A DNA stretch of 64,000 nt from Rhizopus arrhizus (Eukaryota > Mucoromycota > Mucoromycetes > Mucorales > Rhizopodaceae): the NCBI GenBank assembly GCA_024220505.1, contig JAKZZE010000024.1:682001-746000 (forward strand), written 5' to 3'. The position numbers and the translations under genes were made by a program. Position 1 is the first letter of the stretch; each line of letters begins with the position of its first letter. The notes under the pieces are model-generated. The model made no database searches. It saw nothing but the letters and a program-made list of their open reading frames with translations, and had not been told where the DNA came from. Positions 13,112 to 26,040 of this stretch are shown here, piece after piece.

Positions 13112-13251
13112 GCTTGACCACCTTCATCATCAAAAATTACCTTCCTCGCCTCCTCTCTTTCCTAGAAAACGACTCTTAGATTGATTGCCCAGAACTCACA
13201 CTGCCATCTCTTATACGCCTTTCCTTCCTTATTTATTTTCATTTTAGTTTT

Positions 13252-13253
<2 letters not shown>

Positions 13254-13294
<41 letters not shown>
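13254..13294 (+). repeat. poly(T) tract, ~41 nt
   Basis: Mirror partner of the poly(A) tract at 8413-8452 in the left arm, one base longer by my count. Confidence 0.9.
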
Positions 13295-16094
13295 CGTTCT
13301 AATCCCAATAATGTTTTTTGATTCCCTTATACTTGGATTTCTAGGATGCATTAAAAACACGACTCCCTCATTAAATTCTTTTATTGTAAATGAAAATTCA
13401 TTTAACCGTACGTTGTTAGATATTTTACGACTGCGGCAAGATGTTACACCACCATGAACTGACTAGAATTCTTTTTTTTATATTGCGCTTTACTTAATTT
13501 TTCAAGAGCCTTGAAGCATGATCTTGTTCGATGATTCATAAATTTGAAATTTAAAACATCTATTATTTAGTATGATTAAGCAAATATCTGTGTAAAGTAT
13601 CTATTTTATTTGCTTACTTTACAGTGAAATTTTTTATAAGTAAATTTCAATATAAAAGAAGAATTTCAATCAGCACATGTAGTAGTGTAACATATTGCCG
13701 CAGCTGTAAAATGGTTAACAGTATAGCCTAGTTTTTCTAGTGAGACTGTGGCGTTCCGAGGATAAATCTTTGTATGTGTTTCTATAATTTCAATTACTGA
13801 TAAGACAAACAGCCGCAGTATTCTGTTCGGGGTATCAAATGGTTCTCATTGCCTTATAAATATCATGCACTTTAAGCTTTATTATTTCTCGTTTGTCATT
13901 TGTAAATGGTTTTCTATTATTTTCATGGTAAGTATTTTTAATTTTTGTGAGGAGAGAAAGGGAGAAAGAAAGGAATGAATTCATGAATGAAAATGACGCG
14001 CATCAAAAAAATATAGGAAGAGTCGTCATCGTTATAGAGACATCGTTATGGTTAAAGAAAAGCCAATCGATTGTCTTGTGCTGACAGATGTATACAGCTG
14101 AAATTCATTCCTTTCTTTCATAATTATTTACTTTACAAAACTTAAAATTAACTTTATTATTATAGGCTTATTAAATGCTGAAAAAACGAAGCAAATTTCT
14201 ATAATTTAATAAAAAAAAAGTATTTGCTTATGAATTTTTTTTTACTTTATTGTGATATTCTTGAAGGAAACTATCTTTTTGACAAGGCAAGGGATAATAG
14301 TTATAGTTATAATGAATTGAAACAAATCAAAATTAAAATGAAAGTATCTTTAGAGAAAACATATAATGTTTAAAGAGTGACTTACATCCAGTTGTTCTGC
14401 TATACAGAAAATAAGGGCAGTTTTATTCATTGAACGACTGTTGTCATCTTGCTAAGTTAGGGAAGAGAGGAAGGAGGGTATTTTATTTTATTTTTTCCAT
14501 ACTATAAACGATAAAATGAACTAATGAGGATAATAATATAGAATTTTCTTTGCCAAGAAAGTAGTAAATGTCATTTATTTCAATAGCATTTAATCTAGCA
14601 CCGCAGGTCATTCATTATAGAAAATCCCCACAGTGTAGCAGATAAAAAAAGAGAAACCTAGAAAGATATCATATAATGCAATTACAAAGGAAAAGATGCT
14701 ATAAAAAAAATACCAATGACAAAATAAGCCAACCTAAGAAAATTATTTTATCTCGTGCTGGTCAAGAAAATTTTTTACAAGATGGCTACTCTTCAAAATA
14801 CAATTGATTATGCTTCCTATTTAGGATAAATAATGAGTGATCACGAACGGATTTAATATTAATTCGCACTGATGATAATGTTCATTTACAGTATAAAAAA
14901 ATTTCTGGGTAAACATGAAATGAAGGAACATTATTTAGTAAGGGACAATACCCCCATTCATATATCTTTCTCTATGAAGTATGTAATTGAAAGAGATTAT
15001 AATTGCATATTCCTTCCATTGTACCTCCCGTTTAAAATTCTATTGAAGATTTCTAGTCTAGCATGAAGCCTACAATTAGACGATATGCACTAAATTCAGA
15101 CAATTTATTAACGGAGTAAGGCTTATCATCTATATATATATATATATAAAGAGCGAAGAGTTCTAACTGTCAAGAGTAAATGAAATACTTTATAGTTTTT
15201 TTTTTTTTTTGGATCTTTTAAAATAAATAAATAAAAAAAGGCTATTGTTTAATTAAATGCTTTGAAAAATGAGAAGAAGGCAATTCCAGAAACAATTTTA
15301 TAAGGTGAACACTTAAATTCAAATTTTTGAGCAAAATGATTTTGAGAGAGGGAGTGAATCAAGTTCCAAGTGCTAAATGAAAATTTAGTTTAAATCTGCA
15401 AACTGTTTCGAAAATATTGCGTAACAATCATATTCAGCAAAAGCCACAGTCGTGGTTAAAAAACTAAAAAGAGCTTTGCAACGATGTCTGAGCATATATA
15501 ATTCAGCATAAGTTACTTGTTATCCTTTCTAAAGAAGTATATGTTGTGTTATTCTTGCTTGTTCGCTTTCAAATATTTTTTTTAGTATTTTTTTAGCTTA
15601 TAATAATCCTGAAGAGTACCATAAATAATTGAAAAATTCTTTGAAATAACTTACAAAGTAAAATAAATAGAAGCTTCTATTAAAAAATAGTGTATAATAT
15701 ATAAAGATTTTCCTGGTTTCACGCTTGTATTTTTTCTCGTCATATTCAACTCAGCATTAATAATATCCAATCAATTGGTATAGTGCCTTTATGTACCTGA
15801 AATTAAAAGCGAACGAAGTGGACTATAGGGAGGATCTTTTTAAATACTTCCTCTTCCTTTTGAGCAATCACATAGAGGATATTTATTTATTTTTGCTTAC
15901 TAGTATCCGAGTTTAGTAAAGTGTCATTTTCATATATATACACTTTATTTAAGTTTTTTCTCATTCAACATCTCAGGATTGTTCTTGTATTTTTAAAAGA
16001 AAAATTTATTTAGTAGTCTAGAGACAACATTGCTATAGATTTCTCATAATCTCAGACTGTTGTCATCAGCTAAATCAATTGCTGCTTCTTCCTT

Positions 16095-16970
16095 GTTGAG
16101 ACTGCTAGAAAACTAACTTTTCTAGAGGAATAAGCAATCTATTTATACTTGAAACAAGACATACATGCATAATCCAATTTGATCAGGATATGAATAACAA
16201 GAAAGATAATTGTTCTGATAAGTATCAATATAACTGAAATCAATTCAGAAAAGGATTCACATTTAAAAGGTTACTTCAAAGTAATAATTAAATTATGTTT
16301 ACATAAAAATTAAGCAGCTTACATCATCTATGTTTTTAGAAACTAAATAAATTGATTTATCAGCATCTTCAACGATTTTTGTTTTTTCTTTTCTTTTCTT
16401 TTTTTTTTCTTTTCTTTCCTTTTTTTTTCCCTTTCTTTTCTTTTCTTTTCTTTTCTTTTTCTTTTCTTGCTATAATTATTCTTTATTCTGCTAAATTGAA
16501 CACATATAGCATCTTATAGATACTCAATGATAAAACTTTGGGAAAAATATAGATCATTCTACCAATACGAGCATTTCTAGTGTGACAAAATTAATACCAC
16601 TTTAATTGATTATGATATAATTTAACTTAATCATTAGTAATAAATGTGTATCTTTTCTCTAGTGAATAAATCATAATTGATTTTTTGTAGTAATAATCGA
16701 ACATGAAAAGGACTATTTCCTGGAACTCATTTTAATAGAATCAAAACAACCACATAAATCATTACACTTATAATTGCTCTGGTTGTAGCATACGCTTGTC
16801 CTTTATTTGTGCTAAACATAACTTGTAAGCTGCAATCAAGTTTTTTTATTTTTTTTTTATAAATTATCAAGTAAAATATAATTTATAAGCCACATCATAT
16901 TAAGTGGTATGCTTTCAATGTAATGATAATATCTAAGTTTTCAAAAAATGGTCGAAACAATTTGCTATAG
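16095..16970. other. No gene; pyrimidine microsatellite
   Basis: Unique AT-rich sequence after the palindrome. 16380-16468 is an impure TTTTC/TTTTTC pyrimidine repeat. No coding signal. Confidence 0.6.
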
Positions 16971-18250
16971 TTAAAACGGATTTCCATCGAAAATATAACG
17001 CCAGTGTGCTCGCCGGATGTATAGTAGAACGTGTGAACAGATTTTAAACAGCCGTGAATTATCTACAAATTTGAAACGACTTAAGTTCCCTAAAATGTTT
17101 TCAACATCTTTGGGGCGAAACTCGAGGTAAGGTACAAATCGGGATAGAACTCCTTGCCTCAGAGACCATTTGAAGGAAGAAATAATCATCAGGTGGTTAA
17201 TGTCTTCCTATGGATCATGGCATAGGCTACAGGTAGCAGGGATAGTAGGATCAAATTGAGATACAGATGCGTTACAATGAAGCTTGTTGTATATGTAACA
17301 GAAACAAATTGTTCTAACTTCAGACAGGATCTTCAAATATCAAAACTGTTTCCACTTGGGATGTGGCAAAGTAGAAAACGGGTAGGCGGGCAGTATGTCT
17401 AATTGGGTCTATCGGTAATTTTGAGGACGAAAATATATCCAATTGAGGGGTTGAGTCAATCATGAAACAAATGGGAAATCATCAACAGAGCCCGGGTCAG
17501 AAGAGCTGTTTAAAATTAAATTTTATGTCATTTTATTGAGAGTAACAATTTGGTTTTGTAAGTCCCGCACCAGACAACCAGATAGGCTAGGGTATGGTGG
17601 ATAATCTGGTAGTAGTATAGTGTGAACCCTATGGAGTAATTAGTCGTAGGTAAATAATGGATTAGCTTGTTATTTTGAAAAATTATGGCTAGTAACCAGT
17701 GAGCCGAGGGGATAGCTGAGAACAAGGATAACGAGGATAGAATCAACAGAGTGGACGGATTGCAGCAAAGATTAGGGAAGCCCTTGTTGAGAAAGGGATC
17801 CATAGTATCATACATGGTAGGCGTAAACGAGCCAAAATGAATATTAGCATCTGTACGCAACTATGGGAAGAAGAAAGACAATAAAGAAGTGGTTCACATG
17901 GAATGAAACCGTTGAACAAAATCTTCCATCTACACTTGACTGCAGGAGACAGGATCGTCATCTTGAAACGATTGTTATAGCCAGCAAACTGTAAACATCG
18001 ATGTTGAATTATAGAATCCAGCAAACTACGGCCTCAGTTGATGATAGGTCGACATTGAAGAACGTGCTGAAATACAGGTTTAATCCCTTTCATAGTAAAC
18101 TGATAGATTATAGAACGGATTTGCTTGAAGAAATTTTTGAGTAATGAAACAACACGCAAAGAGTACCATAATTTAGACAATATCAATGTGTTAGTTGAAC
18201 CATGCATCCTCGAATAGATAACTGCCGGTAGGGATATACCCCACATTGAT
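16971..18250 (-). pseudogene. Decayed LINE reverse transcriptase (C-terminal half)
   Basis: Successive minus-strand frames match the post-catalytic part of a Mucorales LINE protein. KLWYSLRV and FKQIRSIIYQF lie at 18.03-18.25 kb; LLDSIIQHRCLQF near 18.0 kb (a GLLDPxxQQxALQLRW-like motif); a zinc-like PATCSLCHDP with a nearby DxxxH near 17.22 kb; and RRAHWRYIFDG near 17.0 kb. Frame changes and stops separate the pieces. No YADD box is left. It runs against neighbouring repeats and has no intact termini. Confidence 0.75.
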
Positions 18251-18454
18251 TAGAGAGTCCATTAAATACAAACTATATCTTATTTTATAAATTAATTAAA
18301 ATCCCTACTTTGGGTACATTTTTTTTATCATTCAATAATTTATACAGTACAAGGTCCCATGTAAGGATGCATAGCATCTCGCTTTTGTTTTTCATTTTTG
18401 GTGTAATGAACTTAGTGAAAATTGCATTCATTCCATATACTAAATATTCCTTTC

Positions 18455-18756
18455 TAAAAGCAATTCAATTTTTATTCACCAGGTGTAATGAGTTACTTTG
18501 TCAAGCCAGAGATAAGAGAGAAAGAGAGAAAGAACCGAACAGGAACTAACGATTAAAAGAGAACAAGAAAGGGTGGCGTTAAGGGCTTGAAGTTGTGAAC
18601 TGCAATTAGGGCTTACAATAGTTGATAAGTAAGAACAAGACAAAGATAAGTAAATAGTTTGCTCACAAAATAAAAACGAAGATCTCAATAGGACCCAAAA
18701 CTATATATAACTTTATTTAATAATACGAATTCTTTAAACAGCCGTATATTGCAGTA
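18455..18756 (+). repeat. 302 bp inverted terminal repeat, left copy
   Basis: Reverse complement of 19787-20088 (paired coordinates sum to 38543). The outer end begins TAAAAGCAATTC and the partner ends GAATTGCTTTTA, so each end could be a TA dinucleotide followed by AAAGCAATTC. The 70-residue ORF inside is identical in both copies. Confidence 0.9.
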
Positions 18757-19786
18757 CAACGTGCTCGCAAAGCACTCCTCCATAGAATCTGTGTTGCCCT
18801 CCGACGATTCATGGCTCCCATTTACAATGCTGTTGCAAACTTCTTTGTCCAGTCTAGCCTTATTGACCTCGAAGGCTTGGCGTCGTATGACCTTGCCCCA
18901 CCATACAAGTACCGCACAGGATATATCCTTGACCATGTATAGACTCCGTGGATAAATATTTAATATGTTCATCCAACTGTTTGTACCATCCTTTATGAAC
19001 CTAATTACCCGCTTCATATAAAAAGATCCACCAACGTCGTCAGCCGACCTCACACTGATGTCTATGACACGTATTTCTCTCATTACTCATTCACATTCTT
19101 TTTGCTTTTTTCTCCTTACTCCCATAAGGGATTTTTTAGCTTTTACATCGTATTTAATCTGGCTTGGGCAATTATGGTGCCTTGAAAAGCCGCGTGCTCA
19201 TTTAAAAAATCTCTTTAAACAATCATATATTGTAGCAGTCGCAATCTTTTAACAATTTAAAAAAAGACTTACTGGAAGGCTTCTTTGTTACTCTCGTACT
19301 TCTGTCTTGTGCTTATGTTGGATAAATCTTTCGTCTTTTCTTTGTTACTCTCCTTTTTTTCAGTAGTTGCTTCATTTGATTCAGGTGCTTTACCAGAAGG
19401 TAAGCCTTCTAATACTGACACATTGGTTGCTTCTTTACCGTTTTTGTTTTACGATGCTCAGATATGATGGACCGCGTCTTCTTCGGCAACAAACAATCTT
19501 CCAATACCCTTTTGGACATATGGAAAACAACAACAGCATGTCTCTTATTAACATGAATCTAATGTTTGATCCAATTGGCATGATGAATAGCAGTATTGGA
19601 ATATCAAGCGTCAAATTTCATTTCGTCTGCAATCTGGGATACTGGTTAAGGGTTCATTAGTATGTTCAGGAGCGCTTCTTTGAACAAAAAGGTATTAAAA
19701 GATGTTGATAGATGAAGAGGACAACATTTGATAAATTGTTGTCAGTAAAGTAATTGATAAATCAAAAACGTGCATCGAGATGTGAC
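18757..19786. mobile_element. Interior of the inverted-repeat structure, with a LINE tail
   Basis: 1030 bp loop between the 302 bp repeats. Near 18.96-19.22 kb the plus strand shows a decayed LINE 3' end (TVCTILYEPNYPLHIKR followed by a CT-rich 3' UTR and a 'cttgggcaat' motif like that at 30.82 kb). No transposase was recognised. It could be a non-autonomous element, or old debris caught in an inverted duplication. Confidence 0.5.
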
Positions 19787-20088
19787 TACTGCAATATACG
19801 GCTGTTTAAAGAATTCGTATTATTAAATAAAGTTATATATAGTTTTGGGTCCTATTGAGATCTTCGTTTTTATTTTGTGAGCAAACTATTTACTTATCTT
19901 TGTCTTGTTCTTACTTATCAACTATTGTAAGCCCTAATTGCAGTTCACAACTTCAAGCCCTTAACGCCACCCTTTCTTGTTCTCTTTTAATCGTTAGTTC
20001 CTGTTCGGTTCTTTCTCTCTTTCTCTCTTATCTCTGGCTTGACAAAGTAACTCATTACACCTGGTGAATAAAAATTGAATTGCTTTTA
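19787..20088 (-). repeat. 302 bp inverted terminal repeat, right copy
   Basis: Partner of 18455-18756. Identity stops exactly at 19787 (inner) and 20088 (outer). Confidence 0.9.
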
Positions 20089-20500
20089 TCAACAATTGAA
20101 TCGAGAAGATCCAAACATTGACTCTAGATACGGCTACAACGCTGACGGGATAATCAGGAGCAACTCCTTTCATTATTTGGAGACTCTTATTGCTGAAGTC
20201 AGCTCCAAGTTCAACTATTTTGATAAAAGCAAGTATAGCACCGGCCATTACAAGGGTATGTTTGGTGTACTGTCAATGTGTAAAGCTATAGCAGGCCAAT
20301 ACAAACATGCTACCTTTGAAACCTTCATGAAGCAAAGAACCTTTTTCATACAAGCATATAATGACAGCATCTATTTATGGTCATGTTCATGTGTGGAGGT
20401 GAACTTGTTCTGTCTATTTAGGGAGAGAAAGTGAAAGTTCCATTTGACTTCCATGAAAGACAGGAGAAAGTTTTAGATTTTATTTATTTTGCAAATGAAC
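20075..20500 (+). pseudogene. Fragment of an uncharacterised repeated protein
   Basis: An open frame (20075-20434) has no ATG at its start, but its middle looks like real protein: NREDPNID, YGYNADGI, HYKGMFGVLSMCKAIAGQY, ATFETFMK. After FIQAYNDSIYLWSC the sense continues in another frame (GEKVKVPFDFHERQEKVLDFI to about 20500), which implies a frameshift. The style recalls multi-copy hypothetical proteins of Mucorales, but I cannot name the family. It begins inside the right 302 bp repeat. Confidence 0.4.
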
Positions 20501-21778
20501 TAAAGGTATTAAAACATTTTTATTGAGCTTGTCAGCAGTGTATTAAAGAAAGATTTATAGACATTGATTGACAAATCTCTTGACAATCTAGACACATTCA
20601 AAGAAGAGCACGTCGAAAATTCCAAATTAAGAAGGTGCATGGATGAAGATTAATATGTAACCTTGGACAGCATGGTAAAACCAACTATTGTCAAAGTTTC
20701 CTTGATGAAGGGGAACAAAGGTATGGCAGATAAAGAGCCCTCGAGCTCACCTGACACATCGTCATATTATTAAAAATAAAAGATTTTATACCTCATAAAG
20801 AGCGAAAGCTAACAAAAAAATGAAATGAAAATTAATTAAAAAAGACTCACAGATATCCCAATTGTTTAATTTGTATATAAATTTAAAGGCTAAAAACTAC
20901 GAGGTATACTAATTCTGTTTATGATGGTTTTTAGTATACTAACCTATAATCAGATCTTGAGCAATGATAATAATTTGTGTTATTGAAGTTAAAGAGGCCA
21001 CACAAATTCAGAACTTCAAAAACAGTTGAATAGATCCAGTGAAAATCTTAATGCCAAAAAAAAAAAAAAACAGTGATATTAGTGCTTATGTCAGAAATAG
21101 AGTAAATCTGGTCTCCAAAATGAAAAGAAAGGAGGAAGTTAGAAAAGTAACCTATTGGATTGTAATATTTTTAAGCGTATCTCTCAATTGTACTGTTATT
21201 TTTTGTGAAATTGAAAAGGATTGTACTATTTAGCAAAAGTGTAGGAAAGACACACAATGATTTAGAAGTGTCATTTACAATACAATAAATCACTTCTAAA
21301 AACAGGGTGAAGCAAGATCACAATCTAAAGTTTTAGCTGTTTTCTTCAGAAAAGTTAATTTTTAATAATACACTTTTCAATCGATTTTTGTAGCATTTGA
21401 GCAAAAAAAGGTTTTAAGATGATACCTTTTTCGCTAAACACATTATATATTCATCAAATTAACTTCAGATAAAATTTTAAAGTTGAACTGCTGTCAGTCA
21501 TTGTTTTTATATCTTCAAGTTCATTCCAGAATTTATCTATGGCGTTACCTGAGCCACTAGCCAATCAGATACAAATCAGCTGCAAATGTTTTGTAAAACA
21601 GTCCGCTGTCATGAGTTTTTTTTTTCCTTCTTTCAGAAACGAATTTAATCCGCCACAATCTATACTCGAAACTCAAAAATCAACATTCTTTACTATACAT
21701 ACTCTTTATTTTGATAGATTTCTCTATTATACTTTTTATAAAAACAAGTTGAATAATGAGACTTTTAAAACAATCACT
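20501..21778. other. No confident gene; upstream region of the SMG-like gene
   Basis: AT-rich. The frame open from 21539 runs into the next gene's first exon, but its N-terminal 80 codons look like 5' UTR translation. Confidence 0.5.
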
Positions 21779-24700
21779 ATGCAGTCTAGTAATCAATCAA
21801 ATTTAAGTGAAAATCAAAATACACGCTCTAATAAAGGTGGTCGAAGAAGAAGACGCCCAAGAAATAGAAAACATAAAACAATATCTGCTGAAAACGAACA
21901 AGGACATACTGTAGACAAAGAATCTTCACTCAACCTAACTGATCTCGCAAGGTAACAAAAACAAGTATTTTTTTTAAAAATCACTCTTAATCAACTTTTT
22001 TTTTATTGAAAAAGTGAAGCATATGCTTTGGAAAAGCAATGGAATGAACTTCAGAAACAACTAAAGATAAATTATTCAAACTTACCTAGTAAAGAACAAG
22101 GTCGTATGGCAAAGACCGTTGTTACAGAACAAATAACCGCAATAAAAGAAGAGATAGAATATGTTCGTCAAAGGTACACTCTCATTACAAAAGCTTACCA
22201 ATTTTACACCAATTCATTTTAATAGCTTGAAAAAGACTTACAAAAAAATGCTTGATATTGATTTAACCTATTCTATAAATCATCATGTTGAGGAGAAGAT
22301 GTGGAGATATATATTTTATACGGATATTGAATGTATACGTAGTAAACTTCGCGAAAAATCAGATGATAAAGAGTTAGAAAGGGAGATGTCTGTACATGTT
22401 GAGTCTGCATTCGGGTTTTATCGAGAATTGAACAGTAAGGTTAAATCAATGTATCACATTGAGGATACAAAAGTGTTTGGTATGGAGCTAGTCAAACAGC
22501 AGGATAAAGAGAAAGTAGGACGATTCTTACAGTTCAACTACATCTGTCTTGGCGATCTGACACGTTACCATGCACAACAAGCAATGAAAAAAGGGAACAA
22601 CAAGTGTAAAGAATACTGGGCATTGGCTAAAACATGCTATCTCAAGGCTGTTGATGTATTTAGATTAAGCGGTAAACCCTATTGCCAACTAGCACTTGTA
22701 TCAATCTCGAATGGAAATGCTATTGATGTTGTTTGGTATTATTGTATGAGGTATGCATAGAATACTACCTCTTTTATGATACGTATGACTTATTATTGCC
22801 TTTTTCTTAGTCTGGCAGTAAAGCACCCCTCAACAGTTGCAAGAGATAACCTCAATTCATTCTATTCAAAGTTAAAACTCAACTCTGATAAAGCAACAAA
22901 CAACCAAACACCCATCTCTTCTATATCTCAATTTGTGGAATCCTTCTTACACATGCACAAATGTATCATGTTCAATCAAAATGAAGAAAGTGAAGGATTT
23001 CCAGCCATATCACCTATAACCAGTCAACTGGGCTTGGTCATTCATAATATTATAACAAACCAAGATGAAAAGACACATACTACCCTTCATATTCTCAAAA
23101 CAACACTAACACGCATAATCACGATCACAATGATCTCTATTTGGATTGCTGGAGAAAGACTCAAAGATAAATCAAACTTTGCTTTGCGCCCGCTAATTTT
23201 ATCTTCACAGATTCACTTGTATACTTTTGTTTTTTTGCTTTTGAGGGATCTTTATCGAATTGCAAGAGAAGCTTTTGAAAAAATAGAAAACAAAGTTTTA
23301 GAAGCGACTGTGGATGATGTTTTATTGCAAGGACTTGGCATCTGGTCTATTTTTATTACAGTCAATTTTAGCTCCCTATCACAACACTATTCAGCCATTT
23401 CCAATCGACAAAGAGATCCAGAGAAAAAAGCGCTAGCAAGCGCTATTCAATCCTTGGTATCTCTGCTTGTCAGTCATCCCTCTTTTCCTGATCCTGTTCT
23501 GAACAGACTGCCTCCTACTTACCCTATTTCAGAGGATTTGCAACTTTTGGGTCTCATTCCTTTAACCTCATTTCACCAAACGGTTGATTTTTTCAAGGAG
23601 CAGACTTATGAAGCCGAGCAAAGTACGGAGGCAAAGAAACAAGTACGCTGGGGAAGAGTAAGAGAGATAATAAAAAAAATGGCTGATTCTACTGTGAGTA
23701 TAAAGAAAAGTGAAAGAAAGGCATATTTGATTGATTCTTGACTTATAGACATTTGATTTTATTCAATATAATCAAAACGAACTAAACTATAGTATTATAG
23801 ATGAAAATGCGAAAGTAAGCTTTCTTGTAAAAAAAAACCTATGTTAATCACTTTTATTTCTGCTAGCGTCAACAGCAAAGCCGCTTCATGAAGGCATTGG
23901 CTACTCAGCGTTTAATGGAACAAGTGTCCTCTTTAGAAAAGAATGTAAATCATTTGTCATCGCGTCCCATAGCTAAAAAGGAAGTCGATGTGCCCAGGGA
24001 AGTGTATACCTGTGTGGTAGATGTTACTGCCTTTTTGGATGGTTTGCCAAAGGTCAAAAAGTGGGCTAACCACTCCGCTGGACAAAGTTCTTTAGAAATA
24101 ATTGTGCCTCTTGAAGGTTTGTGAATAGTAATATTGGAAAACATACAATAACTTACGAATATGTATGTATATATGCTATTAGTTATTGATTTGTTGGATG
24201 ATTATAAAAAGGGAAATTCCCACATGAATATACAAGCGAGAGAGTCAAATCGTTACCTAGATCAGAAATTGTTGGAAACAAAATTGAAAGAAATTACAGC
24301 AACAGCTTCGTACCTTCGTACACAAAGAGTTGGTGAAAAACTGTCTGATTGGAGTCAGGCTGAAGCTTATTGGATTGGAGAAAAAGAAAGCAAGTCAAGT
24401 GAGATCAATGCATTGCTTTTATCTGATCATGAAGAGAGCACCGATGATGAGGACACTGAATCTGTTGCAAGCGACAGCAGCTCTGATAGTGATGCTTTGA
24501 TAGCAGCATCAAGAAGAACTCGGGATGAAGAATCTGATAGTGAATCATCAGATGAGGAAGAAGAGGTTTATGATTATGAAGATTTGGAAGAGAATAACTC
24601 AGATGATGAAGCCTATACTTTTGATGATGTACCTATAAAATACCAACAGATCATCAGTTGCCTATTACATTACCATAGCGAGCTTCAACAAGAAAATGAT

Positions 24701-24877
24701 AAGCCAGAAAAGCTTGTTTTGGTTACTAATGACGAAGATCTAACCTATTGGGTAGAGTTCTTTGGTGATCCAAAAACTGGAAAAAAGCTACTGGTCAAAA
24801 CAGTCAATGAATGGGACCGTTTAGTCACTGATATTGATTTTGAAAAATCCTATGAATACACTTGGAGACACCGATAA
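21779..24877 (+). CDS. EST1/SMG5-SMG6-like NMD factor, 14-3-3-like TPR and PIN domains
   Basis: Six exons with consistent phases: 21779-21951, 22015-22173, 22226-22750, 22811-23693, 23867-24116, 24183-24877, giving 894 residues. The N-terminus is basic (GGRRRRRPRNRK). Residues about 110-330 match the EST1/SMG7-type 14-3-3-like helical domain: WRYIFYTDIE, FLQFNYICLGDLTRYHAQ, YLKAVDVFRLSGKPYCQLA, then SLAVKHPS. The C-terminus is a PIN-like nuclease fold, starting CVVDVTAFLDG (D632) and ending LVTNDEDL (about D847). It is interrupted by a long acidic Ser/Asp/Glu insert (about 730-800). In the family these proteins bind UPF1 and act in nonsense-mediated decay. The acidic pair expected before SCxLHY appears replaced (YQQIISCLLHY), so nuclease activity is uncertain. 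The start was chosen at MQSSNQ because the upstream frame is unlike protein. It ends 51 bp from convergent eL14. Confidence 0.88.
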
Positions 24878-24928
24878 AAGTAGTTGAAACATGTACTTTT
24901 TTATTTTAATAAGAAAAAAGGAACTTGT

Positions 24929-25642
24929 TTATTGCTTCTTGGCAGCCTTGACAGCAGAGGCAAGAGCGAAACGACGCTACAATAAATAAAGAAATTGAGT
25001 TGAATAAATGCAATATTTTCTTTCCTTCTTTTCTTTTATTTACCTTGTTCTTCAACTTGCTCACCTTGAAGCGGTCAAAGTCAGACAAAGAAGCACGAAC
25101 CTTGCGTTGTTCAATCTTCTTGGCCCAGGTGGTCTTGTTCCAAGTAGCAACAACATCACTCTTTTCCAAGGCCTTCTTGAGGGCAGCTTGACCAACACTA
25201 CGGGGAAGCTTCTTGAGAACAATGGGGGTCAAAACCAAACGGCGGTAAGGGAAAGCTTGACGAGAAACACCGGTGGTGGGACCGTCAATGAGAGCCTACA
25301 TATTTTGAATTGACATTAATGCCTTCATTCTGATTCAATACTAAGAAAAACTTACGCGGTTGTGATCAACAATGTCAACAATGACGGCTAACTTGCCAGC
25401 ATCAGCACCGTGGTTAATGAGGACAACACGTCCAACTTCGACTTGACGCTTGAAAGAACCTTGCTATGTAAAAATTGGAGATTAATCATACATTCTGCAT
25501 TCATATATTTGTCCTCTTTCTTCTTTCTCTCTCCCCATTCTTTTTTTTGTCATGTATCATTCCATCATTTATTTTTTTAATCATCCGTTTTATTTCACTT
25601 TTACTCTCCCCATTTCTATATTGGATTAATACATACAACCAT
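24929..25642 (-). CDS. RPL14: 60S ribosomal protein L14 (eL14)
   Basis: Four exons on the minus strand: 25637-25642 (encoding only M-V), 25356-25463, 25044-25295, 24929-24976, giving 137 residues, the normal size for fungal eL14. The protein reads [17 protein letters not shown], then [46 protein letters not shown] and TDFDRFKV-like [12 protein letters not shown], ending with a basic Ala/Lys tail ([10 protein letters not shown]). It is a structural component of the large ribosomal subunit. The tiny two-codon first exon followed by a longer 173 nt intron is typical of ribosomal protein genes; the 25642 start is inferred from a good donor (GTATGT) and the family N-terminus. It is convergent with the SMG-like gene. 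Confidence 0.93.
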
Positions 25643-26040
25643 TGTTATGGATTATATAGTCAGAGAAAGAACGGTTAATTGTTCAAATCTATGGATACAT
25701 TTACACGCAGAAAGTGGAGTATTTTTTTTTTCCCCGAAGTATATCTGAGATTCAACACGTCCGACATCAATTAAAGTACTCTTTTCGTACCGGAAGTAAG
25801 TGGCTTAGTTGCTTACTTTAATGCATTTAAGCAATAGCATCAAAGCATACCAGCAAAGAATTAAGTGCAACTAAACATTCAATAGAAGCATATTAATTTG
25901 GATGAGTTACTTTTAACGGCTGAAATTTCAATGAAATCTTTACTTATGAACAAAAAGGGCATTTTTTATCATTATAAAATGTGATTGTGTGGTGCGTTGC
26001 CGTTTATTCTAAAAAGGAACAATATGGGCAATCAAATTAC
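25643..26040. other. Intergenic, probable eL14 promoter
   Basis: 398 bp between eL14 and the PCF11 remnant, AT-rich. No gene; likely holds the eL14 promoter. Confidence 0.5.

Larger units (their letters stand above)
11031..16094 (-). repeat. Right arm of the ~5.06 kb inverted repeat
   Basis: Mirror image of 5617-10675. Paired coordinates sum to 21706 near the centre and to 21711 at the outer end, so the right arm is five bases longer overall. That fits small slippage differences in simple tracts. Confidence 0.93.
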
